Positions 1-9,936 of a stretch of DNA of 64,000 nucleotides are shown piece after piece. The DNA is taken from positions 12,738,625 to 12,802,624 of the forward strand of contig CM035171.1 of assembly GCA_020205615.1 (NCBI GenBank), given 5' to 3'. The notes beneath the pieces were generated by a model that searched no databases, had not been told where the DNA came from, and saw only the letters and a program-made list of their open reading frames with translations. Made by a program: the position numbers and the translations under genes. Positions within the stretch are counted from its first letter, which is position 1, and each line of letters starts with the position of its first letter. The DNA is from Panax quinquefolius (taxonomy: Eukaryota > Streptophyta > Magnoliopsida > Apiales > Araliaceae).

Positions 1-396
1 GCTAACAAAACTTTATCTCCAAGTCACTCTAGAATATACCTAGATATATGGAAATAAAAAAAGAAATAAAATCTTCCTAGGGATGTGAAAAAGATTCTAA
101 CAAACTTTCTAGAGATGTGAAAAGATATCCTAACAAACTTCCTAAAAATTACCGAAATAAAATCTTGTTAAGTAACAACTTATTATAAAAAATTTACTAT
201 ATTACTATAAAGAACTAAATAATAATAATAATAAAGTCCAACGACTTCCGAAATCATAACACCTCTTCAGAAGGAGTTTGCCACACCCGAAGTCATGACA
301 CCATCTGAAGCCGAACTCTGACCTCGAAGACACAGTAATGAAGCCATCTGAAGTCGAACTCCGACCTCGAAGACACGGATCTAACGCCCGAAGTCA
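1..396. other. Gene-free left edge with short tandem repeat
   Basis: No coding region is recognisable. There is an AAT microsatellite at about 217-233. Two near-identical 33-bp copies begin at 301 and 344 (43-bp period; core GAAGCCGAACTCTGACCTCG versus GAAGTCGAACTCCGACCTCG). The first 180 bp contain loosely repeated AACAAACTT(T/C)CTA motifs. This is probably old repeat sequence whose family I cannot name. Confidence 0.5.
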
Positions 397-404
397 ACCG
401 ATAC
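397..404. repeat. 8-bp target-site duplication, left copy (ACCGATAC)
   Basis: ACCGATAC lies immediately before the hAT-like left terminus and is repeated exactly at 2215-2222 after the right terminus. An 8-bp duplication is the hallmark of hAT superfamily insertion. Confidence 0.85.
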
Positions 405-2214
405 TAAAGGCGGAGCTAGGAATTTTGCATCTCCTGGGCTACTAAGTACCAACTATATATACAAGAAATTATCCCACTAAGATCAATCATAAATTCAAAA
501 TCATACATAATAGTAAAGTTTAAAGGTACATAACATGTAAGGAAAAAGAAAAACAACACATTATTTAAGCTGCATTCTTCTATGCTTTGTAGAATAGAAT
601 TCGTTGATGCACTTCACTATTTAAGTTTTATACGAGATTTGGAAAGGGGTGGTTGGTGATTTGAGATGTCAACATAAGATGGAGAATGCCCTTCACTAGT
701 TGATGCACTTTCTCTTGGTTTAAAGAAAGAAAACAAAGTTTTTTCTCTCTTGCTTCCTTTACTTTCTATTATGACTTGTTCAAATTGAAATTGCAGATGA
801 AATTTGTGGTTGTGCAACGGATATATGTGCATTATGTCAGTTAATACATATTAGTATATTATGAGTGAAAAATAACATTATGAATTCTAATAGTATCATT
901 AGATTTCAAAACCTAGAAAGTTTTTATCTAAGTAAATTAGTCAAAACATGGCATACAACAAGCATAATATCAAACAATTACTCCTATCTTAGTAATGTGT
1001 CACAATTAGCAACAAATGATGCATGAACAAGTAAACATCAAAATTAAACAAGATAGAGGCCAACATAGCACTAAAAACTACTCCTTCCAGGATGTCAAAA
1101 AAAAACAGACATCACAGTCTTTGAGGATACTAGATTAAATAAACAGAACTATATCTTAAGGATAAAGATGAAGACGCAAGAGAAAAAACACTTGGATAAA
1201 ATCATAAACACTTATTAAAAATTATTGTACACTTGGATAAACAGAACTAAAAATTATTGTATAAATCTTTAAAAACAGATGAGAAGCCCAAGCAATTTCT
1301 TACTTCAAAGCAATTTTAGAATCCTTCCGAATCAATTCATCTTCTGAATCCAAGTCAATCCACGAGCTAATCCTGCCTACGTAAATTAGAATTCCATTAG
1401 TTGAGATTTTGGGATACCAATGGATAATGAAATATAAATAACTATCAGAGCATACTAAAGAAAACTTGGTGCTAAATTCTGAAATATTTGAACATCCTAT
1501 ATGCATCTGGACATCCACAAGAACATCCAACCAGTTGGTTATTAAAATTAGTGATCTTGGCCAACTGATTGAACACTTTAAATATAAACAAACAAACATT
1601 GCTTGCATTGAGTAATAGTAGAAAAGCCCCAAACATCTAGCAATGTACTAGATATTACAAATATTAAGGAATGTCCGGTAAAAGGATTGGCTGTGTATAA
1701 AAGAAGTCCCAAAAGTTTAGTAAAGTCTCCACAATCAAATGACATTAACAACAACAAATAGACAAATGATAAGAACGCATAAACGAGTGATGAAGAATTG
1801 AAGATAGCAGCCACATAAAAAAAAATTTGGGGTAAAAATAAAACCCTAACATTGCAATTTGGGGAAATCAGAAAGAGAGGGAGGATGGATGGGTTTGGGA
1901 AAAGGACCAAGGTATGCCACGGGAGACCTGCAAATCAGAGTATTATGGTGGTGAAATTCAATAGTAGTATAGCACGTTATCTGGGCTGCAAGCAGCAGAG
2001 AGGCTCCATAAGTTTTATGTCGAGACCAAACACCGGAAAGCCGAGTTTCAGTATATCATCAATACTGCGTATCTCCTCATTGCTTTTAATGGATCACAAG
2101 AAAACAAGAAAACAATATTGGGCTGGGCTATTGAAGATATATAAGTACTAAATATTTTTCAAAAATTCCACCCGGGCTAAAGCCCACCCTAGCCTATACA
2201 TGCCTCTGCCCCTG
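405..2214 (-). mobile_element. hAT-superfamily DNA transposon, non-autonomous, 1.8 kb
   Basis: Seen: exact 8-bp duplications (ACCGATAC) flank the element. Its imperfect terminal inverted repeats are TAAAGGCGGAGCTAGG on the left and, reverse-complemented on the right, CAGGGGCAGAGGCATG. The right subterminal GGGCTAAAGCCCACCCTAGCC is typical of plant hAT elements of the TTF-type zinc-finger group. The interior keeps only a short minus-strand ORF (617-832) resembling the transposase N-terminus. No hAT dimerisation domain was found, so the element cannot move by itself. Strand is given from that ORF. The left terminus has lost the usual CAG start, which suggests age or mutation. It borders the PIG-B pseudogene region on its right. 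Confidence 0.8.
617..832 (-). pseudogene. hAT transposase N-terminal fragment (TTF-type)
   Basis: This 71-codon minus-strand ORF contains KREKTLFSFFKPRESASTSE followed by a proline/serine-rich stretch. The pattern (short basic lead, FFKP/FFKR, Ser-rich tail) is typical of the start of plant TTF-type zinc-finger/hAT transposases. It ends about 210 bp before the left terminus of the enclosing element, so the zinc finger, catalytic core and dimerisation domain are missing. The match is by recognition of a short motif only, so the identity is moderate. Alternatively it is a chance ORF. Confidence 0.4.
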
Positions 2215-2222
2215 ACCGATAC
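2215..2222. repeat. 8-bp target-site duplication, right copy (ACCGATAC)
   Basis: Exact copy of 397-404 directly after the hAT right end. Confidence 0.85.
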
Positions 2223-2796
2223 CGTTGTGCTGATCCCTTAGCTTTTGGTCCTTTAACATAATCATCGTGCTATCTGACCATTCAAGATCTTCGGCCAGAA
2301 ATCCTCCTGCATCAATGTCAATAATTTATTACTGAAAACTACCTTACTCCGGACTGTTGTGGTTCCATTGTGATTATTTTGAAAAATGTAATACCTGTTT
2401 TGTGTTCCTTTACTATGAATATGTGATCAAATGTGTGATTTGTACAATTCCTGATTATTATTTTTTTAACCTTTTTTGTCATTCTGTAATTTCTCAACCC
2501 CACTCCCTGGGGTGACATTCAGGTAAATCCATTTCCTTTTGTCATATTTATCTGTCACTTGTTTCCAGTTTTCTCTTTTCGTTTTCTGTTTTTTTTCCAT
2601 CTTCCTTTATGTTGGATGTTTTCTACAATTTGGCGTGTTGCAGCAACACGATATTAATTTAAATATTCTTCTTTCATGTACACTCAGCTTCATTTAAGGT
2701 TACAATCTAGGTGCATGTAACAATTTTCTATGTGCTTTTACCTTTAGCCACCATTACTTTTCTAACTAGCAAGTAGTAACTGATCATCTTTCACAG
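2223..2796. other. Non-coding stretch upstream of the PIG-B remnant
   Basis: T-rich sequence with no recognisable exon. It ends in TTTCACAG just before an ATGAAGGCTCC exon, so the right part is probably an intron of the decayed PIG-B copy. The missing upstream exons were not found between here and the hAT element. Confidence 0.45.
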
Positions 2797-4686
2797 ATGA
2801 AGGCTCCACGAATGCTGCAGTCTTTACTTTCTGGTTTTGGTGATCCGTACTTGTACAAGCTCTCTAAAGTCTTATTTGGTGACCGCGTCCCACAGTGGGT
2901 GGTATCCTATCTTGTGTTTTCAAGCTATAGTTGAGGCAGATATAAGTCGCAATTTCTTTCTTTTATCTACATTCTTTTTTTTTTCTTTTCTCTTCTTTCC
3001 TCTTCCTCTTCCTATTTTATGTGGAGGAAACAGTGAACTTTCACTGTTATATTGGATAAATGGTGTACTTAACTCTTCTCCAGCTCTTTGCACAGATAAC
3101 AAACTGGTTTATGTTTTACTGTATCACACATACTTTTCAAACAGTTTGGAGACTTTTCTTAAAATAGTGGGCCCATACTACATGCCCTGTATGAGAGTGT
3201 CTTCTAGCAAAGCTCCCTTGGTTCCAAGAAAGTGGGTTTGGCTGCAGCAGCATTAGCATGTGCTATTCGACCAACAAGTGCTATTACATGGGTTTATGTT
3301 GGTCTTCTCAAGCTCTCTGTGACACGAGATAGATGAAAGTTCATTTTCCTCGAGGCGGCCCGGCCGTATTGGGTAGGTATAACCATATAATTACATTTTC
3401 TTATTTAGCTATACGAATCTAAAACATGCTTGTTAGAGGGGTAGTATCATTTCTTATTTTGTTGCAGTCACTCTTACATATTTTAACAAGTTGTAAAGGT
3501 TTTCTATTCACTAATTTATGACAAACTTAGAGCTAATGGGCATTATTTCAACCCCTTCCAAGTCTACTTAGAAATAACTCAGTAATTTTGACTTTAATGT
3601 TTTCTCCTTATGGATGGCCATATTATTACATAACTTAGGTTTGTATTCATGGTATCAGGGGCTTGGTGCTTGGTGCTTGGTGCTTGGTGACTGGTGCTTG
3701 GTGCTTGGTCATGCTCTTCACTTTCCTTCCATACTCAATATTTTGCATTATCTTTTCTAAACAATGGAAGCTTTCTGGACTTATTCAGGTACCTCCTTTA
3801 AAATCCAATTTTCTGCTTCTATTGTGGAGAATGCAGTTTCAACTTCTTTATTTGATGCTGTGTTTGTTGGATCGTGTGATGTTATGGCCTGATTTTTCAA
3901 ATGGTCTTTGTGCCTCTTAACTTTTTTTCCTGCTTGTTCAATTTTCTTTCCTCTGGTGGAGACTATTATGGAACTCACAAGTGACACTGGTACTTCACTC
4001 GGGGATTCTCAGTCATGCTCTTCACTTTCCTTCCATACTCAATATTTGGCATTTACTGATTCTTACCCGCAATATTTTGGATAGAGAGGAGCTGAAGACG
4101 TCATGAACTATCTCTCAAGAGAGGCTCTTACTGGAAAAGTGAAAAATGTCCTGACACCTGTCATGCTACGCCTTACTACTCGACCCTGCATCAGAATCTT
4201 CCTATGCGGTTCTTAGACTGTTCACCTTGGTATGAATCATGGTCTGTGTAGACATGTTGATGAGTATCTTTTGCTGATACATATATAGTTTATAGTTCCA
4301 ACACTTGGTCTTATTTCCTTTTTTGTCATGGTTGTCATTTATTGTTTAACAGCGAAACAAGAGGAATTTGTGATGAGTCCGACCGGTTCATGATGGACCC
4401 AGCTGGTTTTGCTTCAGAGTTTGCAAAAAAATTGGTATTTACCAAGACATTATACTATTTGATTCACGAGAAAAACAATTGAAGGACTTCCTGGTCTTGG
4501 ATGCATGAGGTTTATTTTACGCTTATCTTTTCACTCTTGATGCTAAAACCAACTAGAATTGTCCTAAAATTTTATGGGTTGACAGGAAAAAGGTTCTTCC
4601 ATGCTCATTTCAAGGTGGACCGAGAACTCCAAGCATCTGTTGTTGTGTATGCTGCGCTTCGAAAGGCCAGTGACACTAAACTTTGA
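2797..4686 (+). pseudogene. GPI mannosyltransferase 3 (PIG-B/APTG1) pseudogene, intron-containing
   Basis: Family role: PIG-B is the ER-membrane enzyme adding the third mannose to the GPI-anchor precursor. Seen, in order: MKAPRMLQSLLSGFGD (2797 on); TNWFMFYC and SNSLETFLKIVG (3100-3170); CMRVSSSKAPLV; ACAIRPTSAITWVYVGLL (about 3256-3310, one frame shift away); SSGGDYYGTHK then a TGA where Trp is expected, HWYFT (about 3950-3995); VMLFTFLPYSI (about 4008-4045); CHATPYYSTLHQNLP (about 4155-4200); DESDRFMMDPAGFASEF; and FFHAHFKVDRELQASVVVY to the natural stop (4595-4686). Exons lie in the right order with splice-like junctions between them, so this is a duplicated rather than processed copy. Stops, frame shifts, a missing N-terminal third and a repeated exon piece (3709 and 4013) show it is dead. 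Identification is by remembered family motifs and is strong because many blocks agree. Confidence 0.85.
3661..3709 (+). repeat. 7-bp tandem repeat (GCTTGGT)n
   Basis: About seven copies of GCTTGGT, one of them altered to GACTGGT. They sit in the PIG-B pseudogene directly before a duplicated exon piece that starts TCATGCTCTTCACTTTCC, which recurs at about 4013. Confidence 0.75.
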
Positions 4687-5160
4687 TCGAGTACTAAAGC
4701 ACCTTGAGTTGTTATTCTCTTACTTTTGAAAATTTACTCGCATCTTTTTTCTTTAAACAATTTTTTTTTGTTCAACTGCTTATTGTTGGTGGTCTAAACG
4801 AAGAAAGTTGAAGCAGATGTTTGGATGTAATATTAAACAGTTGTACAACAAAGCTGAGATATCCACGTTTAGGGGAATGTTTGTGAAATCATCCCCCAAT
4901 TCATTTATTTCGGTAATTATTTAAATATTTTGTCTTTCTCAGAGCTATTTTGTTTAGTTGTTTTTGCAAAAATTAATTTGTCAAATCCCAGGCCACAGTA
5001 TTTCAAATGTCCAAATTCCCAATATATGATTATAGCCTGAAAGGAAACATAGGTTATTCTCAAGCGGTGTGCAATGTCTATGTATATGGATGGATATGAT
5101 ATGTACACATGTGCCGTCGCATGCACGCACGAGAGCAGATTCCCATTTTTCCTGTTTGTC
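4687..5160. other. Non-coding stretch after the PIG-B pseudogene
   Basis: Probably the former 3' UTR and downstream sequence of the PIG-B copy. No exon, RNA gene or element terminus was recognised. Confidence 0.4.
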
Positions 5161-5165
5161 TTGTG

Positions 5166-5640
5166 TTCCTCTATTTAAATTTTGACACTTAGTCTCTTAT
5201 TTAATTTTAGAGTTAACTGGTGTCAAGTAAGAGATTAGATGTTAAAATTTAAATGGAGATACATAAAGGAACAGAAAAAATGGTAACAAATGATCTACTC
5301 TCTGCACGCCCAGTCACAAGTACACGGCCCATATTCACCAGTCACAATCATCCGCCTAACAAGGGATGGGGAAGGCAGAGGGTGCATACATTTGTGTGTT
5401 CTCCCACTTAAATTTTGATATATGATCTCTTATTTAATTTTAGTAGCTAATGTCATTGGTAAATGTTAGATGTCAAAATTTAAGTGAAATAATATGCTTA
5501 AATGTAAAAAAAACAGGGAATGAAAGGATCTGCTCTCTGCACGCCCAGACACAAGTACACGGCCCATATTCACCAGTCACAATCATCCGCCTAACAAGGG
5601 ATGGGGAAGGCGGAGGGTGCATACATTTGTGTGTTCGAGG
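5166..5640. repeat. Tandem duplication of a 235-bp unit containing a fold-back
   Basis: Each unit has a palindromic AT-rich half and a conserved half. Palindromic half: TTTAAATTTTGACACTTAGTC...GATGTTAAAATTTAAATGG at about 5174-5262; second copy at about 5408-5495. Conserved half: CTCTGCACGCCCAG...GCATACATTTGTGTGTT at about 5300-5399 and 5535-5635. The two conserved halves differ at only a few bases. The arms of the palindrome pair over about 35 nt, so it looks like a small MITE or fold-back repeat duplicated with its flank. Confidence 0.7.
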
Positions 5641-6395
5641 GTTTCTTCTGGTTACTAATAATTAATCCTGTGCCAAAACAATTTTATTTTCTTTCTTTTT
5701 TTTAAATCATGAAAAAAAATATTATATTGAAATAACTAAAATTAGTTCCTACTTCACAAAAAGACTGCGTACGTCATAGCTGTACCCTATGTACTATTGA
5801 ATTCAAAGGATACACAAGCTCACAATTTGGACACATTGACATTGACGCACAAACAGATTTAAACACAATCGCACATGCAACCAACTTAAATATAAGCATC
5901 GGAGTGCAGCATATATTGAAGTTATGACCTAACTATGCCGAAGTTAATGTCTTCATTTTTGCCGCACGCTCTGGGAATTCTGTCGATCATGTTATATTTA
6001 CTCGTGTCTGTTTCATTTCCTTCCTCTGAAAAAGCCAATTTATACGCAGTACGCTTGGCTAATTATAAAAATAACAACCATCTTCTAATCTCGATTTCAA
6101 TATATACTTGCAGAAATCAAACAAAGAGTAGAAGTTTAAAAGTCAAAACGAAAAGGTAAAAAGGAGGAAGAATAAATAGATAGATATTGTTTTTGTGTAG
6201 ATTCTGTACGTTCCTCAAATACTACTAGCTAGGTAATGGGTAATGGGTAATGGGTAATAGCAGCTGCTTTTCTCCTTTGCTTTATGTACTACTCATTATA
6301 TATTATTAGGTAGATTTAAAGAGGGAAAAAGCAAATGTAGAAGAAGTACGTACGTACGTAAGAGCAAAGCAAGAAATTACTACTTAGCTAGCTAG
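5641..6395. other. Intergenic region containing the IBL1 3' flank
   Basis: No supported gene. A 74-codon plus ORF (5935-6159) has no recognisable domain and unremarkable codon content. A 7-bp repeat (GGTAATG)n lies at 6233-6258, GTAC repeats at about 6346-6361 and TAGC repeats at 6385-6403. The right part should include the 3' UTR of the minus-strand IBL1 gene. Confidence 0.5.
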
Positions 6396-7022
6396 CTAGC
6401 TAGTAACGGCGCCCTTACCACGATGATCCAGTAACTGATCGGCAATCTTAGCCAGCCGCCGCATTACATTAACTTGAATTTGAAGCGAAATAATATAATC
6501 AAGCGCTTCTTGTATAAGAAAGACATCATCGTTCATCAATTTCCCTCCTGGTACCAAACTTTTCAGCATTTGGGTCCTCTTCTTCACCATTCTCTTGGCA
6601 ATTATACAAGAAGAATTAGTAGCCGTAACTACTTCCATTTTCCGTCTCCTTCCAACAGCGCAACTCTTTCTCAATATTTTCTTGCTTCTAATCACTTTCT
6701 TGTTAATATTATTGCACATGCCCCGACCTTTTTTTTCCCAGCACATGGCATTATTAATATTGTTATTATAATTAATGTCGTCATGGCCTAACACGTGTTC
6801 CACAACAACTTTACTAGCATCATCATTTGATGCTTCTGCGATTACGGCACGTCCCCAACAAGTTGTATGAGTTCTTGTGGCAGCTATGGCTACGTCTGCT
6901 GACAGCTTTATTGCCTTTTTCCTCTCCAGGAAGCTCATCTCCTTGTTTGAACTACTGTATACGTGGAGACCCTTCGCCCATTTCCTTACAAATTCGCGCT
7001 TCAGCTGGCTTGGACCGCGCAT
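6396..7022 (-). CDS. IBL1: IBH1-like 1 (IBL1) atypical HLH transcription regulator
   Basis: Product is 208 aa, near the usual size for the family. The N-terminal block (residues 1-50) has MRGPSQLKREFVRKWAKGL and MSFLERKKAIKLSADVAIAA, the signature of IBH1/IBL1 proteins. A basic stretch (GRRRKME, about residue 124) precedes a C-terminal helix-loop-helix (about 140-200) with KSLVPGG, LIQEALDYIISLQIQV and MRRLAKIADQL. The Glu/Arg pair needed for E-box contact is absent, so the protein should not bind DNA alone. Family knowledge: IBH1/IBL1 are nuclear proteins that sequester growth-promoting bHLH factors and restrain cell elongation in brassinosteroid and gibberellin responses. The start is fixed by the conserved MRxPS N-terminus, and an intron 3' splice site (CCCGCAG) ends one base before it. 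The coding part is one uninterrupted exon with no frame break. The middle (residues 55-120) is Asn-rich and poorly conserved. A paralogue such as IBH1 itself is less likely given the N-terminal block. Confidence 0.9.
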   Translation of the reverse strand: MRGPSQLKREFVRKWAKGLHVYSSSNKEMSFLERKKAIKLSADVAIAATRTHTTCWGRAVIAEASNDDASKVVVEHVLGHDDINYNNNINNAMCWEKKGRGMCNNINKKVIRSKKILRKSCAVGRRRKMEVVTATNSSCIIAKRMVKKRTQMLKSLVPGGKLMNDDVFLIQEALDYIISLQIQVNVMRRLAKIADQLLDHRGKGAVTS

Positions 7023-7023
7023 C

Positions 7024-7262
7024 CTGCGGGATTAAAAAAATGATAGTTAAAGAATTGAACAAATGTACATCATTTAATTACTAGGGTTTTCAATATATGG
7101 ATCTTAATTAATAAGCCGTACTATTAAAAAAAATGTTTAATGGCTTGAGTCTGGTATATATGCTTTTTCTAGGGAATTAATGTATGTATATGAACTAGGT
7201 AATCACGGAAATTAGAAGTGTAATTAAGAAAGTTTTGGCAAAGGAGAGGGATTCATGAGGAG

Positions 7263-7321
<59 letters not shown>

Positions 7322-7529
7322 CAAAAGGTGACAAATGGAATAATATATATATACAAATGGACAATATGCATATACACACATTACGAATACAAACATGAAA
7401 AATGAAGATAATAATTAAATGATCGAGCTTCGAGCTTGAATCTTGTTCATTTCACGAGTTTCTGCTGTGAAAAATTAAGAATATGTGAATAGAAGTAGTA
7501 CTACAATTACTAAAAATGAACGCACGTAC
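7024..7529 (-). other. IBL1: Predicted 5'-UTR intron of IBL1
   Basis: On the minus strand the donor reads TTTCAAG|GTACGTGCG (GT at 7529-7528) and the acceptor AATCCCGCAG|G (AG at 7025-7024), one base before the ATG. The 506-nt intron contains a long TA microsatellite (7267-7319). Predicted from splice consensus only. Confidence 0.65.
7267..7319. repeat. (TA)n microsatellite in the IBL1 leader intron
   Basis: About 26 uninterrupted TA units; likely to be length-variable between individuals. Confidence 0.95.
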
Positions 7530-7571
7530 CTTGAAAAATGAAAATATTAATTTTTATTGAAGAAGGGCTAG

Positions 7572-7802
7572 CTAGCTAGAGAAATTTGTGGCAAGTAGGT
7601 TTGGTTTGCAGATAGATTTTGTTTCTAGGGATATGATGATGAGAATTAAGTTGAGGAGATAGAATATAATTGAATTGAAATTAAAGAGGATCAGTTCATT
7701 AATGTGAAGAAGAAGAAGAAGAAGAAGAAGAAGTTGAAGAATGTGAAGAAAATTTTTGCTGGAAGGAGAGATAGGAAGGAGCATGGTGGCCGGTGGGGGC
7801 AT
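7572..7802 (-). CDS. Upstream ORF in the IBL1 5' leader (76 codons)
   Basis: It starts ATGCCCCCACCG and ends before the predicted leader-intron donor at 7529, so it lies wholly within the first exon of IBL1 if the predicted promoter at 7898-7910 is used. The peptide is Leu/Ile-rich, with a run of nine leucines encoded by a CTT/TTC microsatellite (7706-7733), and has no known domain. A long uORF would be expected to reduce IBL1 translation. It may be only a low-complexity leader ORF: the Leu run comes from the repeat and no conservation can be judged here. Confidence 0.35.
   Translation of the reverse strand: MPPPATMLLPISPSSKNFLHILQLLLLLLLLLHINELILFNFNSIIFYLLNLILIIISLETKSICKPNLLATNFSS
7706..7733. 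repeat. (GAA)n microsatellite in the IBL1 leader
   Basis: Nine GAA units on the plus strand (CTT on the transcribed-sense minus strand). CT-rich tracts are common in plant 5' leaders. Confidence 0.9.
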
Positions 7803-7897
7803 TCAGAGAAAGACACATCACATGCAGGCACATGGGCGACCATGGCCTACAAAACCAATTAAAGACGCTATTCAAAAAATGTTACTAATTGGAGTAC

Positions 7898-7910
7898 TAT
7901 TTATATATAT
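7898..7910 (-). promoter_or_regulatory. IBL1: Candidate TATA box of IBL1
   Basis: The minus strand reads ATATATAAATAG, a canonical plant TATA box. Transcription would start about 30 nt further on (around 7870), giving a 5' leader exon of about 340 nt that includes the upstream ORF. Confidence 0.55.
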
Positions 7911-8117
7911 CTACTACGTAGTACAACTAGTAGGGTTCACCGTTAAAATAAAATAAAATACTTCTCGTAAAAAGAATTAAACTTGATTACAAATTCTAAA
8001 TATTTAAATTATTAAGTGATTTATTTATATATTTAAAATAATAAATTTGTATTTAATAATATTTTTAAGTAATTTAATATAATAAATATTGAATTAATTA
8101 AAATTACATTAATTTTA

Positions 8118-8403
8118 CTCCCTCCATTCTTAAATAAGTGATGTTTTAGAAGAAAAAAATTGTTTCAATTTATTTGTCGTTTACAACTTTCTAAGAGAAT
8201 AAATTATTTACCTTCCTATATCACTCCTACCTTCTGTCATTGTCCCAAGAAATTTTCAACCTTAGTATTAATAGTTTTCAACTTCCCATAAAGGGGTAGT
8301 CTTGAAATTTTACATATATTTTAAATATTAAATGATAGTATTAAATAACTTTTTTAATCTATGTACAAAAATTTTAAACAACACTTATTTAGGAATGGAG
8401 GAA
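8118..8403. mobile_element. Stowaway-like MITE, copy 1
   Basis: TIRs: CTCCCTCCATTCTTAAATAAGTG at left pairs with CACTTATTTAGGAATGGAGGAA at right. TA flanks both ends. CTCCCTCC is the classic Stowaway/mariner-MITE terminus. It has no coding capacity. The interior block TTTGTCGTTTACAACTTTC recurs in the related copy at 14351. Confidence 0.8.
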
Positions 8404-8405
8404 AT

Positions 8406-9255
8406 AATTTATAAGATTTAATAAATAAATTTAAGAAAAAAATCAAATAAATTATTTTTGTGAAATGGAGGAAATAATAGTTAAAGGTTCCCTTAATGTG
8501 ATGCAAACCTAACATTAATAACTTATTATGGAATACACAGTGACAGTGCGCACACAAAACTTCATAAATGTGCATGTGGGTCATATTGACTTATAATAGT
8601 CCTGAATAAGTGATATATAAAAGATCGTACAGAAACTGCAAGACAATAAATAGTAGTAGTAGCTCCGTTCCTTAATATAAATTATTTTAAATAAATATTT
8701 TTATTTTTTAATATAAATTATTTAAAAATTTAAAATAAGTATTAATTGTTTAGTTTTTCATATTACCTCAAGTATTAAATATAACTTTGGTTCTCGTACT
8801 ATTTTCTATTCAATAAATAACAATATCTTATTTCAATACAAGGACAATATAAACAATTAATATTATAATTAATGTTATACAATAATGGTTTAAATATAAT
8901 TTATTATCCTAAATTATAAGTCATATTTTATTGACGTGACTTACTTGGTGAGGCATAACTCAGCTGAGGTGTGTTGAAAAATAATTTTTTATTTTGTGTT
9001 TAAATATTTTTGATATATTAAAGGGTAAAACCATCACTATATTCTTTAAAATGAAACACTTTTGTGGAATCTATCTTTGATATCCATATCGGAAACCACC
9101 AAATGGAATCGATCTCCATCGAGATGTCACCCGCAATCCACCAATTAAATCATCGTCAACGGCGCCGCCTTAATAGCCTGCTCTTAGTCCCCAGTTATCC
9201 CAAATACAAGTTCAAAAATTAACCCACCTGAATTCAGCAAAAACTCGTTAGACCC
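8406..9255. other. AT-rich intergenic DNA
   Basis: No gene seen. A weaker MITE-like end (CTCCGTTCCTTAATATAAATT) occurs at about 8662. The rest is AT-rich sequence without recognised elements. Confidence 0.4.
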
Positions 9256-9261
9256 AAATCA

Positions 9262-9456
9262 GAAGAATTGCTAGCAGAGCATGTGCCTTTCTGCGAAATT
9301 TGTGGGAAATGGTTTAAGCGCTCTGAATGCATATGCGGGCACATGGGAACCAGTTTAATTTAAAACGCCGGAAGCGATTGCCAAGTCAGAGAAATTGGTC
9401 GATCTGGGCTGCAAAAGGACACGGTTTTCGTGTCCGGTTATGGGTTAAATAGGAAC
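9262..9456 (+). pseudogene. STOP1-like C2H2 zinc-finger gene fragment
   Basis: Seen: EELLAEHVPFCEICGKWFKR, then, after a small gap, GHMG. One frame away come FKTPEAIAKSEKLVDLG, RFSCPVMG and a stop. Family knowledge: STOP1 proteins (nuclear regulators of acid-soil and aluminium tolerance) have a first finger CxICGKGFKR...HMRxHG, followed by a (E/D)xKTPxA(L/I)AKP linker and a second finger beginning YSCPxxGC. The fragment has lost its finger histidine spacing, carries stops and frame shifts, and fingers 2-4 are not recognisable. No flanking exons were found. This is a short, decayed duplicate; the identity rests on two adjacent motifs. Confidence 0.6.
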
Positions 9457-9936
9457 AAATCGGTTACTTGTACGGATTAACATCTTCTTCGACTACTTGT
9501 ACAGATTCAGAGGCGCCCATTAGGGCTGGGTCAATTTAGATCCACCGATCTGTTTTATTGGAACCAAATACGAATGTAATGAAATAAAGGGATTTGTATG
9601 AATTTGGGTTGGTGTAAAGACTAAAACTTTTAATTTTTTAGGGGGATTGGTGGAACATTTAGAAAAGAAACAGTGGAAGAAAGTTAATTAGATCTATTTT
9701 GTCCGTGTTCTTTCTCTGATTGTTAATGTTAGTGTATGGCTGGAGTACTTGTTAATGATTTTTTATTTATTTATATTTTTATCCTCTAATATAATAAAAA
9801 ATTTAAAATTTTATTTAAAAACTAAATTTTTTAGTACACATCAACACAAAATTGTTAATAATCGGTAGATTCGCCAAATAATTTCGGCGACGCGACAAGG
9901 TCAATCAATAGAATTGAAAAAAATTAATAGTTCGAT
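9457..9936. other. Intergenic sequence between STOP1 fragment and old LTR
   Basis: No supported gene. Part may be further decayed STOP1-like sequence. Confidence 0.35.

Noticed and set aside
1300..1910. Two 110-codon minus ORFs inside the hAT element as transposase exons
   Set aside because: Hydrophobic, AT-driven composition; no hAT, TTF zinc-finger or dimerisation motif.
2837..3256. 139-codon ORF as an independent gene
   Set aside because: It runs through PIG-B exons and an intron in mixed frames; better explained as part of the pseudogene.
5935..6159. 74-codon ORF with a hydrophobic N-terminus, possible secreted peptide
   Set aside because: The hydrophobic stretch is signal-like, but there is no conserved mature region, and the sequence lies in the 3' flank of IBL1.
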